Below, piece after piece: positions 1 through 7,834 of a stretch of DNA of 64,000 nucleotides (positions are counted from its first letter, which is position 1; the number at the start of each line of letters is the position of its first letter). The translations under genes and the position numbers were made by a program. The notes beneath the pieces are model-generated. The model made no database searches and had not been told where the DNA came from. It worked only from the letters and a program-made list of their open reading frames with translations. Source of the DNA: JBHJGM01 sp964405825 (lineage in GTDB: Bacteria; Verrucomicrobiota; Verrucomicrobiia; Opitutales; JBHJGM01); contig CAYOPI010000009.1 of NCBI GenBank assembly GCA_964405825.1, forward strand, positions 1 through 64,000, in the 5' to 3' direction.

Positions 1-2
1 CG

Positions 3-1133
3 TTGATCGAGGCCGACCTCGCCTCGCCCTACACGATTGACCTGCTCTTCGCCTCGCCCGAAGAGGCTGCACAGGCGGAGTCCGTTCTGGGGTCGATGGA
101 AGGGATCGCGCGGGTGGTTTCGCTGGATGATTTTGTGCCTGACGACCAGGCGAGCCGACTGGCGCAGGTCGATGAACTCAACCTGATCCTTGGCGGCTTG
201 TTCTGGGGTCTGGATGAACCGGTAGCACCGCCGAGGGGACCGGAACAAGTGGCCTCGCTGAGCGCCTTTCAGGACGAACTCGACGCAGCTGAGCCGACCG
301 CCGCGGCGGCGCGAACGGGCACGGCCCTGGCGCAGTTTCTGGATGATTTACCCGCAGCGGAAGCCGAACGTGACACCGCGCTGGCGCAGGTGGAGCGTGC
401 GTTGCTGCGGACGTTTCCGGTGGCGCTGGAGAACCTGGAGGTCGCGCTGGAAGCCGAGGGAATCTCCCTGGAGACGCTGCCCGGGGACGTGCGCACGCGC
501 TGGGTCGGTGCCAGGCCGCTGTACCGTGTGCAGGCCTTTCCCGAGGCCGGTCTGGACACGCCGGAGGAACGCGAGGCTCTGGCGCGCCGGGTGAGCGAGC
601 GCTTCCCGCGCGCGACCGGCGATCTGGTCGTCACGGTGCGCTCGGGCGAAGTCGTGCTGGGCGCCTTTACGATGGCGCTGCTGCTGGCGGTGGGAGCCAT
701 CTCGGCGTTGCTGCTGGCGTACCTGCGCTCGGTGCGCGAGACGCTGCTGATCCTGACGCCGCTGCTGCTGGCCGGACTGATGACCGCCGCGACGATGGCC
801 GCCCTGTCGGTGCCGTTCAATTTTGCCAACGTCATCGCGCTGCCGCTGCTGCTGGGCTTCGGGGTGGACAACGGCATCCACGTGATTCAACGCGTGCGCC
901 GCCGCGGCGACGGCGACCTGCTGGCCAGCTGCACGGCCCGCGCGGTCTTTTACAGCTCACTGACGACGCTCTTCAGCTTCGGCAACCTGGCCTTCTCGCC
1001 GCATCGTGGCACCGCCACGCTGGGCGTCGTGCTGACCCTGGGCGTGGTCTTCACGCTGCTGGCAACGCTCGTTCTGCTGCCAGCCTTTATCGGCAAGAGC
1101 GGCCGATCCAGGGCCGAGTCGGAAGCGGCCTAG
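3..1133 (+). CDS. hpnN: MMPL/RND exporter, HpnN-like, C-terminal fragment
   Basis: The gene enters from the left edge, so only about 376 C-terminal residues are seen; the TTG at position 3 is just the first codon in frame, not a real start. The last third is strongly hydrophobic with four to five membrane segments. The motif GFGVDNGIHVIQRVRRRG, followed by a segment rich in small residues, is typical of the second transmembrane block of MMPL-type RND proteins. Proteins of this layout (about 850-900 residues) are annotated as hopanoid-associated exporters (HpnN), which move hopanoids to the outer membrane. The hopanoid assignment is inferred from family resemblance; no other hpn gene lies in the window. 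It converges on the mocA-like gene with a 4-nt overlap. Confidence 0.75.
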   Translation: MIEADLASPYTIDLLFASPEEAAQAESVLGSMEGIARVVSLDDFVPDDQASRLAQVDELNLILGGLFWGLDEPVAPPRGPEQVASLSAFQDELDAAEPTAAAARTGTALAQFLDDLPAAEAERDTALAQVERALLRTFPVALENLEVALEAEGISLETLPGDVRTRWVGARPLYRVQAFPEAGLDTPEEREALARRVSERFPRATGDLVVTVRSGEVVLGAFTMALLLAVGAISALLLAYLRSVRETLLILTPLLLAGLMTAATMAALSVPFNFANVIALPLLLGFGVDNGIHVIQRVRRRGDGDLLASCTARAVFYSSLTTLFSFGNLAFSPHRGTATLGVVLTLGVVFTLLATLVLLPAFIGKSGRSRAESEAA

Positions 1134-1747
1134 GCCTGCCCCGCCTGAAGCCAGTTCTCGAAGGCGGGAAGGTCTTCGGGGCGATCGAGGTCGAGGTCGG
1201 CAGCGACGTCGTCACAGGAAACCGGATACGGCTTGAGTTCAGGCAGCAGCTGGCGAAAGCCTTCGTCGCCCTTGAGCCGTGCACCCAGGTGCCAGCAGCG
1301 GCGGGGCAGGCACAGGGGCGGGCGCGGCTTGCCATCGAGCAGCGCGATGACGGGCTGGTCGTGCTGAATCAAGGCGTCATGGAGGCGCTGAAAGGCTTCG
1401 GGTCGAATGGCCGGACGGTCCGCCGGGTAAAGCAGGATGGCCTCGAGTTCAGGTACCTGCGTGCCGGCAAATTCGAGCAGCGTGCGAACGGAGTCGGCCT
1501 GCGTATCACCAGAGTTGATACAGGTCCGCAGGCGCGGGTCGAACGGCAGGAGCCGGTGCAGCGTTTCGCCGTCATCGCCCGGCGGCAGGCATAGCAAAAC
1601 CGAGGTTGCACGGGTTTGCAGCGCAGCGTCGAGCGTGTGACGGAGAAGGGGCGTTCCGGCGACGTGCGCGGCGAGCTTGGGGGTGGCTCCGAACCGGCGG
1701 GAGGCGCCCGCGGCCAGGATACCGATGGCCCAGCGCTTTGGCATCAA
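1130..1747 (-). CDS. mocA: MocA-like molybdenum cofactor nucleotidyltransferase
   Basis: A 205-residue protein of the NTP_transf_3/MobA-like fold. The N-terminal motif ILAAGASRRFG with a following lysine (TPKL) is the nucleotide-binding signature, and LYPADRP is the metal-binding DxP-like segment. MocA-type enzymes add CMP or a similar nucleotide to the molybdenum cofactor used by xanthine-dehydrogenase-family enzymes. In E. coli the equivalent gene (ygfJ/mocA) lies in the same purine locus. Its start overlaps the stop of the dihydropyrimidinase by 4 nt, so the two are probably translated from one message. Its likely role is to mature the cofactor of the XdhD protein encoded 6 kb away. Which nucleotide it transfers cannot be told from sequence. 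Confidence 0.82.
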   Translation of the reverse strand: MMPKRWAIGILAAGASRRFGATPKLAAHVAGTPLLRHTLDAALQTRATSVLLCLPPGDDGETLHRLLPFDPRLRTCINSGDTQADSVRTLLEFAGTQVPELEAILLYPADRPAIRPEAFQRLHDALIQHDQPVIALLDGKPRPPLCLPRRCWHLGARLKGDEGFRQLLPELKPYPVSCDDVAADLDLDRPEDLPAFENWLQAGQA

Positions 1748-3132
1748 GCGTAGGGCCGGCGCAGGAAGCGGCCCGTGGGCCGGCCGACGAATTCACCATC
1801 GCGCACCAGAAATTCGCCCCGCCGCAGGACATGACGGGCGCGGCCCTGCACCTCCCAACCCTCGTAGGCGCTGTAGTCCACCGGCATGTGGTGGGTCCTG
1901 GCCGAGAGGGTGTGCCTGGCCTCCGGGTCGTAGACGACGACGTCGGCGTCGCTGCCTTCGCCGAGGTATCCTTTTCGTGGATACAAATCGAAAATGCGCG
2001 CGGGCTCAGCGCTGGTGAGCTGGACCAGATGCGGCCAGTCGAGGCGGCCTTCAAGGACGCCGTGGGTGTGCATCAAGTCCAGGCGGTGTTCGACGCTGGC
2101 GATGCCGCTGGGGATGCGGGTGAAGTCCTCGCGTCCGCGGTCCTTCTGCCCGGCGAAGTCGAAGGCTGCATCGTCGGTGGCGATCGTCTGAACAAAGCCC
2201 TCGGCGATCGCCTTCCAGAGGTCGGTCTGGTCGGCCTTGGACCGAAGCGGCGGCGACATGATGTAGCGGGCGGCCTGGAGGTCGTCGGAGTCCGCCAGCG
2301 ACGCGTCGAGCAGGAGGTGGTTGACGAGGCATTCGATGGCGACTTCGACACCGGCCTCACGCTGATCCAGGGCCGCCCAGAGCGCGTCGCCGCTGCTGAT
2401 GTGCACAAGGTAAAGCGCCGCCTGCTGGAGCTGCGCCATCAGCCCGAGCTTGCGTACACCGAGGGCCTCGACCAACGGTGGACGGCTGTGCGCGTGCCAG
2501 CGCGGCGAAGTCTTGCCCTCGGCCCGGAGCTTGCGCTGCATGCGATCGACGATGACCGGATCCTCGCAGTGTGCACAGACGCGCACGCCCAATTCGCTGG
2601 CCAGTCCGAGCGCATCGAAGAGTTCGGCGTCTTCGAGCGCGAGCACGCCGGGATAGGCCAGGTAGACCTTGAAGGAGGTGATGCCCTCGGCGACGATTTC
2701 GCGGATCTGCGCCTGCGCTTCTGCGTCGAAGCGGGACACGGTCAGGTGGACGCTCCAGTCGCAGCAGCTCTGGCCCTCGGCTTTTTGGAGCCAGGCGTCC
2801 AGACCCTCGCGAGGCATCTGCTGGCGGGTGGGCCCGCACATGTCAAAAAACGTGGTGGTGCCTCCCATCGCCGCAGCGCGTCCCATCGTGGCGTAGTCAC
2901 TCTTGCCGCAGACTTCGGCCGTGGGCAGCCAGGCGTGCACATGGGGGTCGACCAGGCCGGGCAGGACCAGACAGCCGGTCGCGTCGATGATTTCGGCATC
3001 GGCGGGCGGGTCGAGAGTCTCGCCGAGGGCCTGGATTTTCTCGCCGCTTAGCAGCAGGTCGGCGCGCTGCGTGCTTTCAGGATGGACGAGCGTCCCTCCG
3101 CGAATCAGCACTGACTGTGGTGGCGACTCCAT
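1744..3132 (-). CDS. hyuA: Dihydropyrimidinase/hydantoinase-type amidohydrolase (HyuA/YgeZ)
   Basis: About 462 residues, a cyclic amidohydrolase with the dihydropyrimidinase/allantoinase fold. Metal ligands are visible: HVH at residues 64-66, the lysine of FKVYLAY near 155 that is normally carbamylated, AHCED, LVHIS and the TDD segment near the C-terminus. The family hydrolyses cyclic ureides such as dihydropyrimidines, hydantoin and allantoin. In the purine locus the counterpart (ygeZ/hyuA) is thought to open a ring in urate breakdown. I chose the ATG at 3132 because AGGGAGA lies 7 nt upstream; an in-frame TTG at 3153 is possible. It is divergent from ssnA with only 35 nt between starts and overlaps mocA by 4 nt. 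Confidence 0.88.
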   Translation of the reverse strand: MESPPQSVLIRGGTLVHPESTQRADLLLSGEKIQALGETLDPPADAEIIDATGCLVLPGLVDPHVHAWLPTAEVCGKSDYATMGRAAAMGGTTTFFDMCGPTRQQMPREGLDAWLQKAEGQSCCDWSVHLTVSRFDAEAQAQIREIVAEGITSFKVYLAYPGVLALEDAELFDALGLASELGVRVCAHCEDPVIVDRMQRKLRAEGKTSPRWHAHSRPPLVEALGVRKLGLMAQLQQAALYLVHISSGDALWAALDQREAGVEVAIECLVNHLLLDASLADSDDLQAARYIMSPPLRSKADQTDLWKAIAEGFVQTIATDDAAFDFAGQKDRGREDFTRIPSGIASVEHRLDLMHTHGVLEGRLDWPHLVQLTSAEPARIFDLYPRKGYLGEGSDADVVVYDPEARHTLSARTHHMPVDYSAYEGWEVQGRARHVLRRGEFLVRDGEFVGRPTGRFLRRPYA

Positions 3133-3167
3133 CGCTGCGTCTCCCTGGCTCAATCTCCTTTGTTCAA

Positions 3168-4502
3168 ATGCACAACTGCTGCATCAGCCATGCCACGGTA
3201 CTCCAACTGGGCAAGTCCGAAACGCTGCTGGAGGATCAGACGATTCATGTGCGGGACGGTCGGGTGGTGGCCGTGGATACGCGGGAGCCGAAGGCGGACG
3301 GCGGGCGTTTGATCGATGCCCGGGGCCGTCTGGTCACGCCGGGTTGGGTGAACGCGCACCACCATTTCTACAGCGCGCTGGCCCGGGGGATGCCAGGGGT
3401 GCAGGCCTCAACGAACTTTCTGGAGGTGCTGCAGCATCTGTGGTGGCGCGTCGACCGGGCGCTGGACCTGGAAGGAGTGTATTGCAGCGCGCTGGCCGGC
3501 TGCCTCGAGGCGATTCGCGCAGGCACCACGGTGGTGGTCGATCATCATTCCAGCCCAAGCTGTATCGCCGGCTCGCTGGAGGCAATCGGCCAGGCGTTGA
3601 CGGACTGCAGCTTGCGGGGCTGCCTGGCCTACGAGGTCACCGACCGCAACGGACCCGAAGGTGCGCAGGCGGGCATCGAGGAAAACACGCGCTTTGCGCA
3701 GGCCTGCCTGGACGACACCGAAGGCAACCTCCGGGCGTTGTTTGGCTATCATGCTTCCTTCACCCTGGAGACGCCGACCCTGGATGCCTGCAAACGCGCG
3801 GCCAAGGACACCGGCGTGGGCCTGCACGGGCATCTGGCCGAGGGCGCCTACGACTGTGAAGCCAGCCTCAGGGCCTACGGCAGGACTCCGATCGATCGTC
3901 TGGACGCCGCGGGCTGCCTGGGGAAGGGTTCGCTGGTCGGCCACGGGATTCACCTGACCGAAGCCGAGGCGGAAGTCCTGGCTAAGAGTGGCGCCCGCCT
4001 GGCACACAATCCGCAGTCCAATCTGAACAACGCGGTGGGTATTGCTGCGCTGGATACGTTTAAACGTTTGGGTGCGCCGGTTGTGCTGGGGACCGACGGC
4101 ATGACGCAGAATCTGCTGCAGGAGGCGCGTGCGGGCGTGTGGGCGCAGCGGCAGCTGACGGGCGATCCGCGGGCGGGTTTTGAGACCGTGCTCGAAGCGC
4201 TGCTGGTGGAGAACCCACGGCTGGCGGGCGAGCTTTTTGACGACGGCGGCCCCACCCTGCAGCCGGGCGCGCCAGCCGATCTGGTCATCTATGACTACCG
4301 CCCGCCAACGTCGATGGAAGCGGCGAACATTCGCGGGCACCTGCTTTACGGACTGCATGAGGTGCCGGTGGCAACGACGATTGCCCGGGGCCGCGTGCTG
4401 ATGAACGAGGGCGTCATCGAGGTCATTGACGAAGCCGCCGCGCTGACGCGTATCCGGAATGCCGCCTCGAAGATGTGGGCACGCTTTAAGGAGTTGGACT
4501 GA
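3168..4502 (+). CDS. ssnA: SsnA-type aminohydrolase
   Basis: About 444 residues, a metal-dependent amidohydrolase of the chlorohydrolase/guanine-deaminase type. The HHH motif at residues 64-66 (VNAHHHFYS), the later LHGHLAEGAYD and VLGTDGM segments and the C-terminal composite beta region are all present. SsnA proteins occur almost only in ygeW/ygfK/xdhD clusters and are one of the genes tied to anaerobic urate use in gut bacteria. The exact substrate is not established, probably an opened or partly opened purine ring. The ATG at 3168 fits the family length. The carbamate kinase start overlaps its stop by one base (TGATG), so the two form a coupled pair. Confidence 0.88.
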   Translation: MHNCCISHATVLQLGKSETLLEDQTIHVRDGRVVAVDTREPKADGGRLIDARGRLVTPGWVNAHHHFYSALARGMPGVQASTNFLEVLQHLWWRVDRALDLEGVYCSALAGCLEAIRAGTTVVVDHHSSPSCIAGSLEAIGQALTDCSLRGCLAYEVTDRNGPEGAQAGIEENTRFAQACLDDTEGNLRALFGYHASFTLETPTLDACKRAAKDTGVGLHGHLAEGAYDCEASLRAYGRTPIDRLDAAGCLGKGSLVGHGIHLTEAEAEVLAKSGARLAHNPQSNLNNAVGIAALDTFKRLGAPVVLGTDGMTQNLLQEARAGVWAQRQLTGDPRAGFETVLEALLVENPRLAGELFDDGGPTLQPGAPADLVIYDYRPPTSMEAANIRGHLLYGLHEVPVATTIARGRVLMNEGVIEVIDEAAALTRIRNAASKMWARFKELD

Positions 4503-5455
4503 TGGAACCGCCGCTGGTCATCGCTCTGGGCGGCAACGCCCTTTCGCCCGCCGAAGCAGACCCGGGTATCGAGGCGCAGTTTGACCGCGCCCGCGCAACG
4601 GCCCGCGAGATAGCGCGCGTCTTCGCCGACACCTCCAACCTGCTGTTGACCCACGGCAACGGCCCTCAGATTGGCAGCATTGTGCGGCGCGTGGAGCTGG
4701 CCATGGGCGAGATTCATACGCTGCCGCTGGACGTGTGCATTGCCGACAGCCAGGCCGGCATCGGCTACATGCTCTCGCAGTGCCTGCGCAACGAAGGCCT
4801 CAGGCAGGGACGTCCGATGGAGTTTCTGCCCGTGCTGACCACGGTGGAGGTGGACCCGGATGACCCCGCCTTTGCCAACCCGACCAAGCCGTTTGGCCGG
4901 TACTACCCCGCCGGGGAAGCCGCCAGCCTGACGCAGCAGTACGGCGGGCAGGCCGTCGAGGTGAAGCCCGGCCTCTGGCGGCGGGTAGCGCCCTCGCCCA
5001 CCCCCAGGCGCATTGTCGAGCTGGAGCGTATCCAGAAACTGGTGACGGCGGGAGTGAACGTGATCGCCGGCGGCGGCGGTGGCATTCCCGTGCGTGGCGA
5101 GGAAGACGGCACGCACCGTGGCGTCGAAGCGATCATCGACAAGGACGCCACCTCTGCTCTGCTCGCCACGGGCCTGGGCAGCGAACGCCTGATCATCGCC
5201 ACCGACGCGGCGGGGGTGGCGGTGGACTTTGGCAAACCGACCGAGCGCTTCCTTGAGCGCCTGACCATCGCCGAGGCCGAGGCGTTGCAGGCGGCCGGAA
5301 CGTTTCCCGCGGGCTCGATGGGCCCGAAGGTCGCAGCGGCGATCCAGTTCCTGCGGGAAGCCCGTGCGCCCCGCCCGAGCGTGCGGATTTGCGCGCTGGA
5401 GCAACTGGCCGAGGCAGTCTCCGGAAAGGCCGGGACGCAGCTTGTCCGCGCTTAG
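4502..5455 (+). CDS. yqeA: Carbamate kinase (YqeA/ArcC family)
   Basis: A full-length 317-residue carbamate kinase. Signature segments are IALGGNALSP at the N-terminus, THGNGPQIG around residues 50-58, the GGGGIPV loop and IDKDATSALLA. The enzyme converts carbamoyl phosphate and ADP to ATP, CO2 and ammonia and is the energy-yielding last step of ureide and arginine fermentation. Here it is coupled to ssnA by a 1-nt start/stop overlap. It converges with the carbamoyltransferase YgeW, overlapping its end by 4 nt. Context favours YqeA of the purine locus rather than an arginine-deiminase ArcC, because no arcA homologue is present. Confidence 0.92.
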   Translation: MEPPLVIALGGNALSPAEADPGIEAQFDRARATAREIARVFADTSNLLLTHGNGPQIGSIVRRVELAMGEIHTLPLDVCIADSQAGIGYMLSQCLRNEGLRQGRPMEFLPVLTTVEVDPDDPAFANPTKPFGRYYPAGEAASLTQQYGGQAVEVKPGLWRRVAPSPTPRRIVELERIQKLVTAGVNVIAGGGGGIPVRGEEDGTHRGVEAIIDKDATSALLATGLGSERLIIATDAAGVAVDFGKPTERFLERLTIAEAEALQAAGTFPAGSMGPKVAAAIQFLREARAPRPSVRICALEQLAEAVSGKAGTQLVRA

Positions 5456-6495
5456 GCGAAGGGACGCTCGCGCATGCAGCAGGCCATGATCGCCTTGGCC
5501 GTGTGCAGGCGGTTCTCGGCTTCCTGGAAGACGACCGACTGCGGACCGTCGATGACGGCGTCGGTCACCTCGCTGCCGCGGTCGGCGGGGAGGCAGTGCA
5601 TGTAGATGGCGTCCTTCCTGGCCAGGGCCATGCGCCGCTCATCGCAGATCCAGTCCTTGTAGCGCCCGTTGACCTCAAGGCAGGCCTGCTCGTTGGCATG
5701 GATCTCCTCCTGGGAGGTGAGGCTGGCGCGCTGGGTCATCAGGTCAAAGCAGCCCCAGCTCTTGGGGTAAACCACGTCGGCATCGGCAAAGGCGGCGTCC
5801 ATGTCGTCGGTCACCTCGAACTTCACGCCGGCCTCGGCACAAGCCTGTTGGGCGTACTGCATGGGCGCGTCGAGGAGGCGGTACTCCGGCGGGTGGGCCA
5901 GGGTGACGTCCATGCCGAAGCGGCCCATCAGCGTGATGAGGCCCTGGGGGACCGAGAGCGGCTTGGCGTAGGAAGGCGCGTAGGCCCAGCTGACGGCGAT
6001 TTTGCGGCCCTTCAGCTCGCCGCCAAAGAGTTCGCGAATCGTCATCAGGTCGGCCAGTTGCTGGGTGGGGTGATCGACGTCGCACTGCATGTTGATGACG
6101 GGGACGTCGGTCGCCTCGGCCACCGCGCGCATGTAGGTGTTGCCCTCGCCGGGAATCAGGTCGTGACGGATGGCAATGCCGTGTCCCATCGCGCCGAGGA
6201 TGATGCCGGTGTCACGGGCGGTCTCGCCGTGGGAGATCTGCGTGGCTGAGGAATCCAGGAAGTGCGCGTGGGCCCCCAACTGGGTAGCGCCAGCCTCAAA
6301 GGCGTTGCGCGTGCGCGTGCTCTTGTCGAAGAAGAGCAGGTAGATCGTCTGGTTGGGCAGCGCGAGGACGTGCTCGCCGCGGTGGAAGGCCTTCTTCAGG
6401 TCGTCGGCCACGTCCAGCAGGAGCGTCAGTTCATCGGTCGTGAGGTCGCGCGTCTCGATGAAGTCACGGCCCTTGAGTGTATCAGGAATTTCCAT
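5452..6495 (-). CDS. ygeW: Knotted carbamoyltransferase YgeW
   Basis: A 347-residue aspartate/ornithine-type carbamoyltransferase. The carbamoyl-phosphate loop STRTR is at residues 59-63, HPTQQLAD at 142-149, and the HCLPAD segment near the C-terminus. The length and the block QCDVDHPTQQLADL match the YgeW subfamily, whose amino-acid substrate is not firmly known. In this setting it probably runs in the phosphorolytic direction to give carbamoyl phosphate for the carbamate kinase encoded convergently next door. The open frame extends upstream to 6663, but the ATG at 6495 (MEIPDTLKG) fits the family N-terminus. The upstream ygeY stop lies 77 nt away on the same strand. Confidence 0.9.
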   Translation of the reverse strand: MEIPDTLKGRDFIETRDLTTDELTLLLDVADDLKKAFHRGEHVLALPNQTIYLLFFDKSTRTRNAFEAGATQLGAHAHFLDSSATQISHGETARDTGIILGAMGHGIAIRHDLIPGEGNTYMRAVAEATDVPVINMQCDVDHPTQQLADLMTIRELFGGELKGRKIAVSWAYAPSYAKPLSVPQGLITLMGRFGMDVTLAHPPEYRLLDAPMQYAQQACAEAGVKFEVTDDMDAAFADADVVYPKSWGCFDLMTQRASLTSQEEIHANEQACLEVNGRYKDWICDERRMALARKDAIYMHCLPADRGSEVTDAVIDGPQSVVFQEAENRLHTAKAIMACCMRERPFA

Positions 6496-6572
6496 ACGGA
6501 TTGGTTTGGGAAAAGGTTCAGAAGTCCGGGCCGCCAACGGGGGCGGTCCTCGGGAGACAGGTTGGGCCGGAT

Positions 6573-7820
6573 TCAGGCGGGGGCGCCGGCGGGCTGAGCG
6601 TGGGCGGGGACGGGCACGGTCTCGCAGTAGATGCCCGGGAAGGCCGCGTAGTAGGCCGCGCACTTGACCAGATGCTCAATGGGCACGCGGTCGTTGACGG
6701 TGTGCGCGACGGCTTCCTCGGCCGGTCCGAAGCCCACGCTGGGGATGCCGTAGAGGCCGGCGATAGAGACCGCGTTGGTGCTGAAGGTCCAGCAGTCGAC
6801 GGTGGGCTCGGTTTTGAAAAGGCGGCGGTAGGCTTCGGCGGCGGCCTCCACGTGGGGGGCATCGGCGTCGTAGAGCCAGGTGGGGAAGTAACAGTCGGTG
6901 GGATAGACGGTGCCGGTGTAACTGGCGCGCTCGTAGCGCTTGAGCCAGACGCGGGCATCGGCCACCCCGACACGCGCGGCGGCCTGACGAATCTCCTCGA
7001 GGGCCGACTCCCTGGAGTCGCCGGTGCTCAGGCGACGGTCGACGTGGATGCGCGCCATGTCGGGCACCGCGCACATGCTGGGCGTGCTGCAGTCGATGTG
7101 AGTGACGGCCAAAGTGCCCTTGCCCAGAAAGGGCTGCTCGGGAAGCTGTTCATTCATCCGCTCGATTTCGCTGACCAGGCGGGCCATCTTGTAGACGGCG
7201 TTGTCGCCCTTGTGCGGCATCGAGCCGTGGCAGGAGCGCCCCTTGATCTCCACGCCGATCTCCATGCGCCCGCGCTGGCCGCGCAGCACTTTCGTGTCTG
7301 TGGAATCGGTCACCACCACGACTTCGGGCCGCAGTCCCTCCTCCTGCACCAGGTACTGCCAGCACAATCCGTCGCAATCCTCCTCCATGATGGTGAAGGT
7401 GCACACCAGCGTGCAATCTTCGGGGAGCAGGTTCAGGTCGCGGATGATGCGCCCGGCGTAAACCATCGACGGAATGGCGCCCTCCTGGTCACCGGCGCCG
7501 CGGCCGTAAATGATGCCGTCCTCGACCTTGCCCTCGTACGGGTCGTGGGCCCACTCGTCGCGGTCGCCGACGCCGACGGTGTCCACGTGCGCGTCGATCG
7601 CGATGATGCGCGGACCCGAACCCAGCTCGGCGATGAGGTTGCCCAGTCCGTCGACGCGCACGCGGTCGTAGCCGCCGACGGTGTCGAGCTCCTGGCGGAT
7701 GCGGGCGATGACCTGGCCTTCCTCGCAACTCTCGGAGGGGATGGCGACCATCTGGCGGAGAAAATCCACCATCGCCGATTCATACTTCTGGGCGTGCTGA
7801 TTGATCTGAGCGTAGTCCAT
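6573..7820 (-). CDS. ygeY: YgeY-type M20 family peptidase/deacylase
   Basis: A 415-residue M20 metallohydrolase. The di-zinc ligands can be followed: AIDAHVDTVG (His, Asp), GAGDQEGA (bridging Asp), MEEDCDG (Glu pair), VVTDSTD and a C-terminal VAHTVNDRVP histidine. The lid domain with KGRSCHGSMPHKGDNA is also present. YgeY proteins are often annotated 'selenium metabolism hydrolase' because of their link with XdhD clusters; no selenium chemistry is shown by the sequence. It probably cleaves an N-acyl or ureido intermediate. It follows xdhD by 14 nt on the same strand and belongs to the ygfK-ygeX-xdhD-ygeY-ygeW run. Confidence 0.87.
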   Translation of the reverse strand: MDYAQINQHAQKYESAMVDFLRQMVAIPSESCEEGQVIARIRQELDTVGGYDRVRVDGLGNLIAELGSGPRIIAIDAHVDTVGVGDRDEWAHDPYEGKVEDGIIYGRGAGDQEGAIPSMVYAGRIIRDLNLLPEDCTLVCTFTIMEEDCDGLCWQYLVQEEGLRPEVVVVTDSTDTKVLRGQRGRMEIGVEIKGRSCHGSMPHKGDNAVYKMARLVSEIERMNEQLPEQPFLGKGTLAVTHIDCSTPSMCAVPDMARIHVDRRLSTGDSRESALEEIRQAAARVGVADARVWLKRYERASYTGTVYPTDCYFPTWLYDADAPHVEAAAEAYRRLFKTEPTVDCWTFSTNAVSIAGLYGIPSVGFGPAEEAVAHTVNDRVPIEHLVKCAAYYAAFPGIYCETVPVPAHAQPAGAPA

Positions 7821-7834
7821 GGAAAGTGGGGGGG

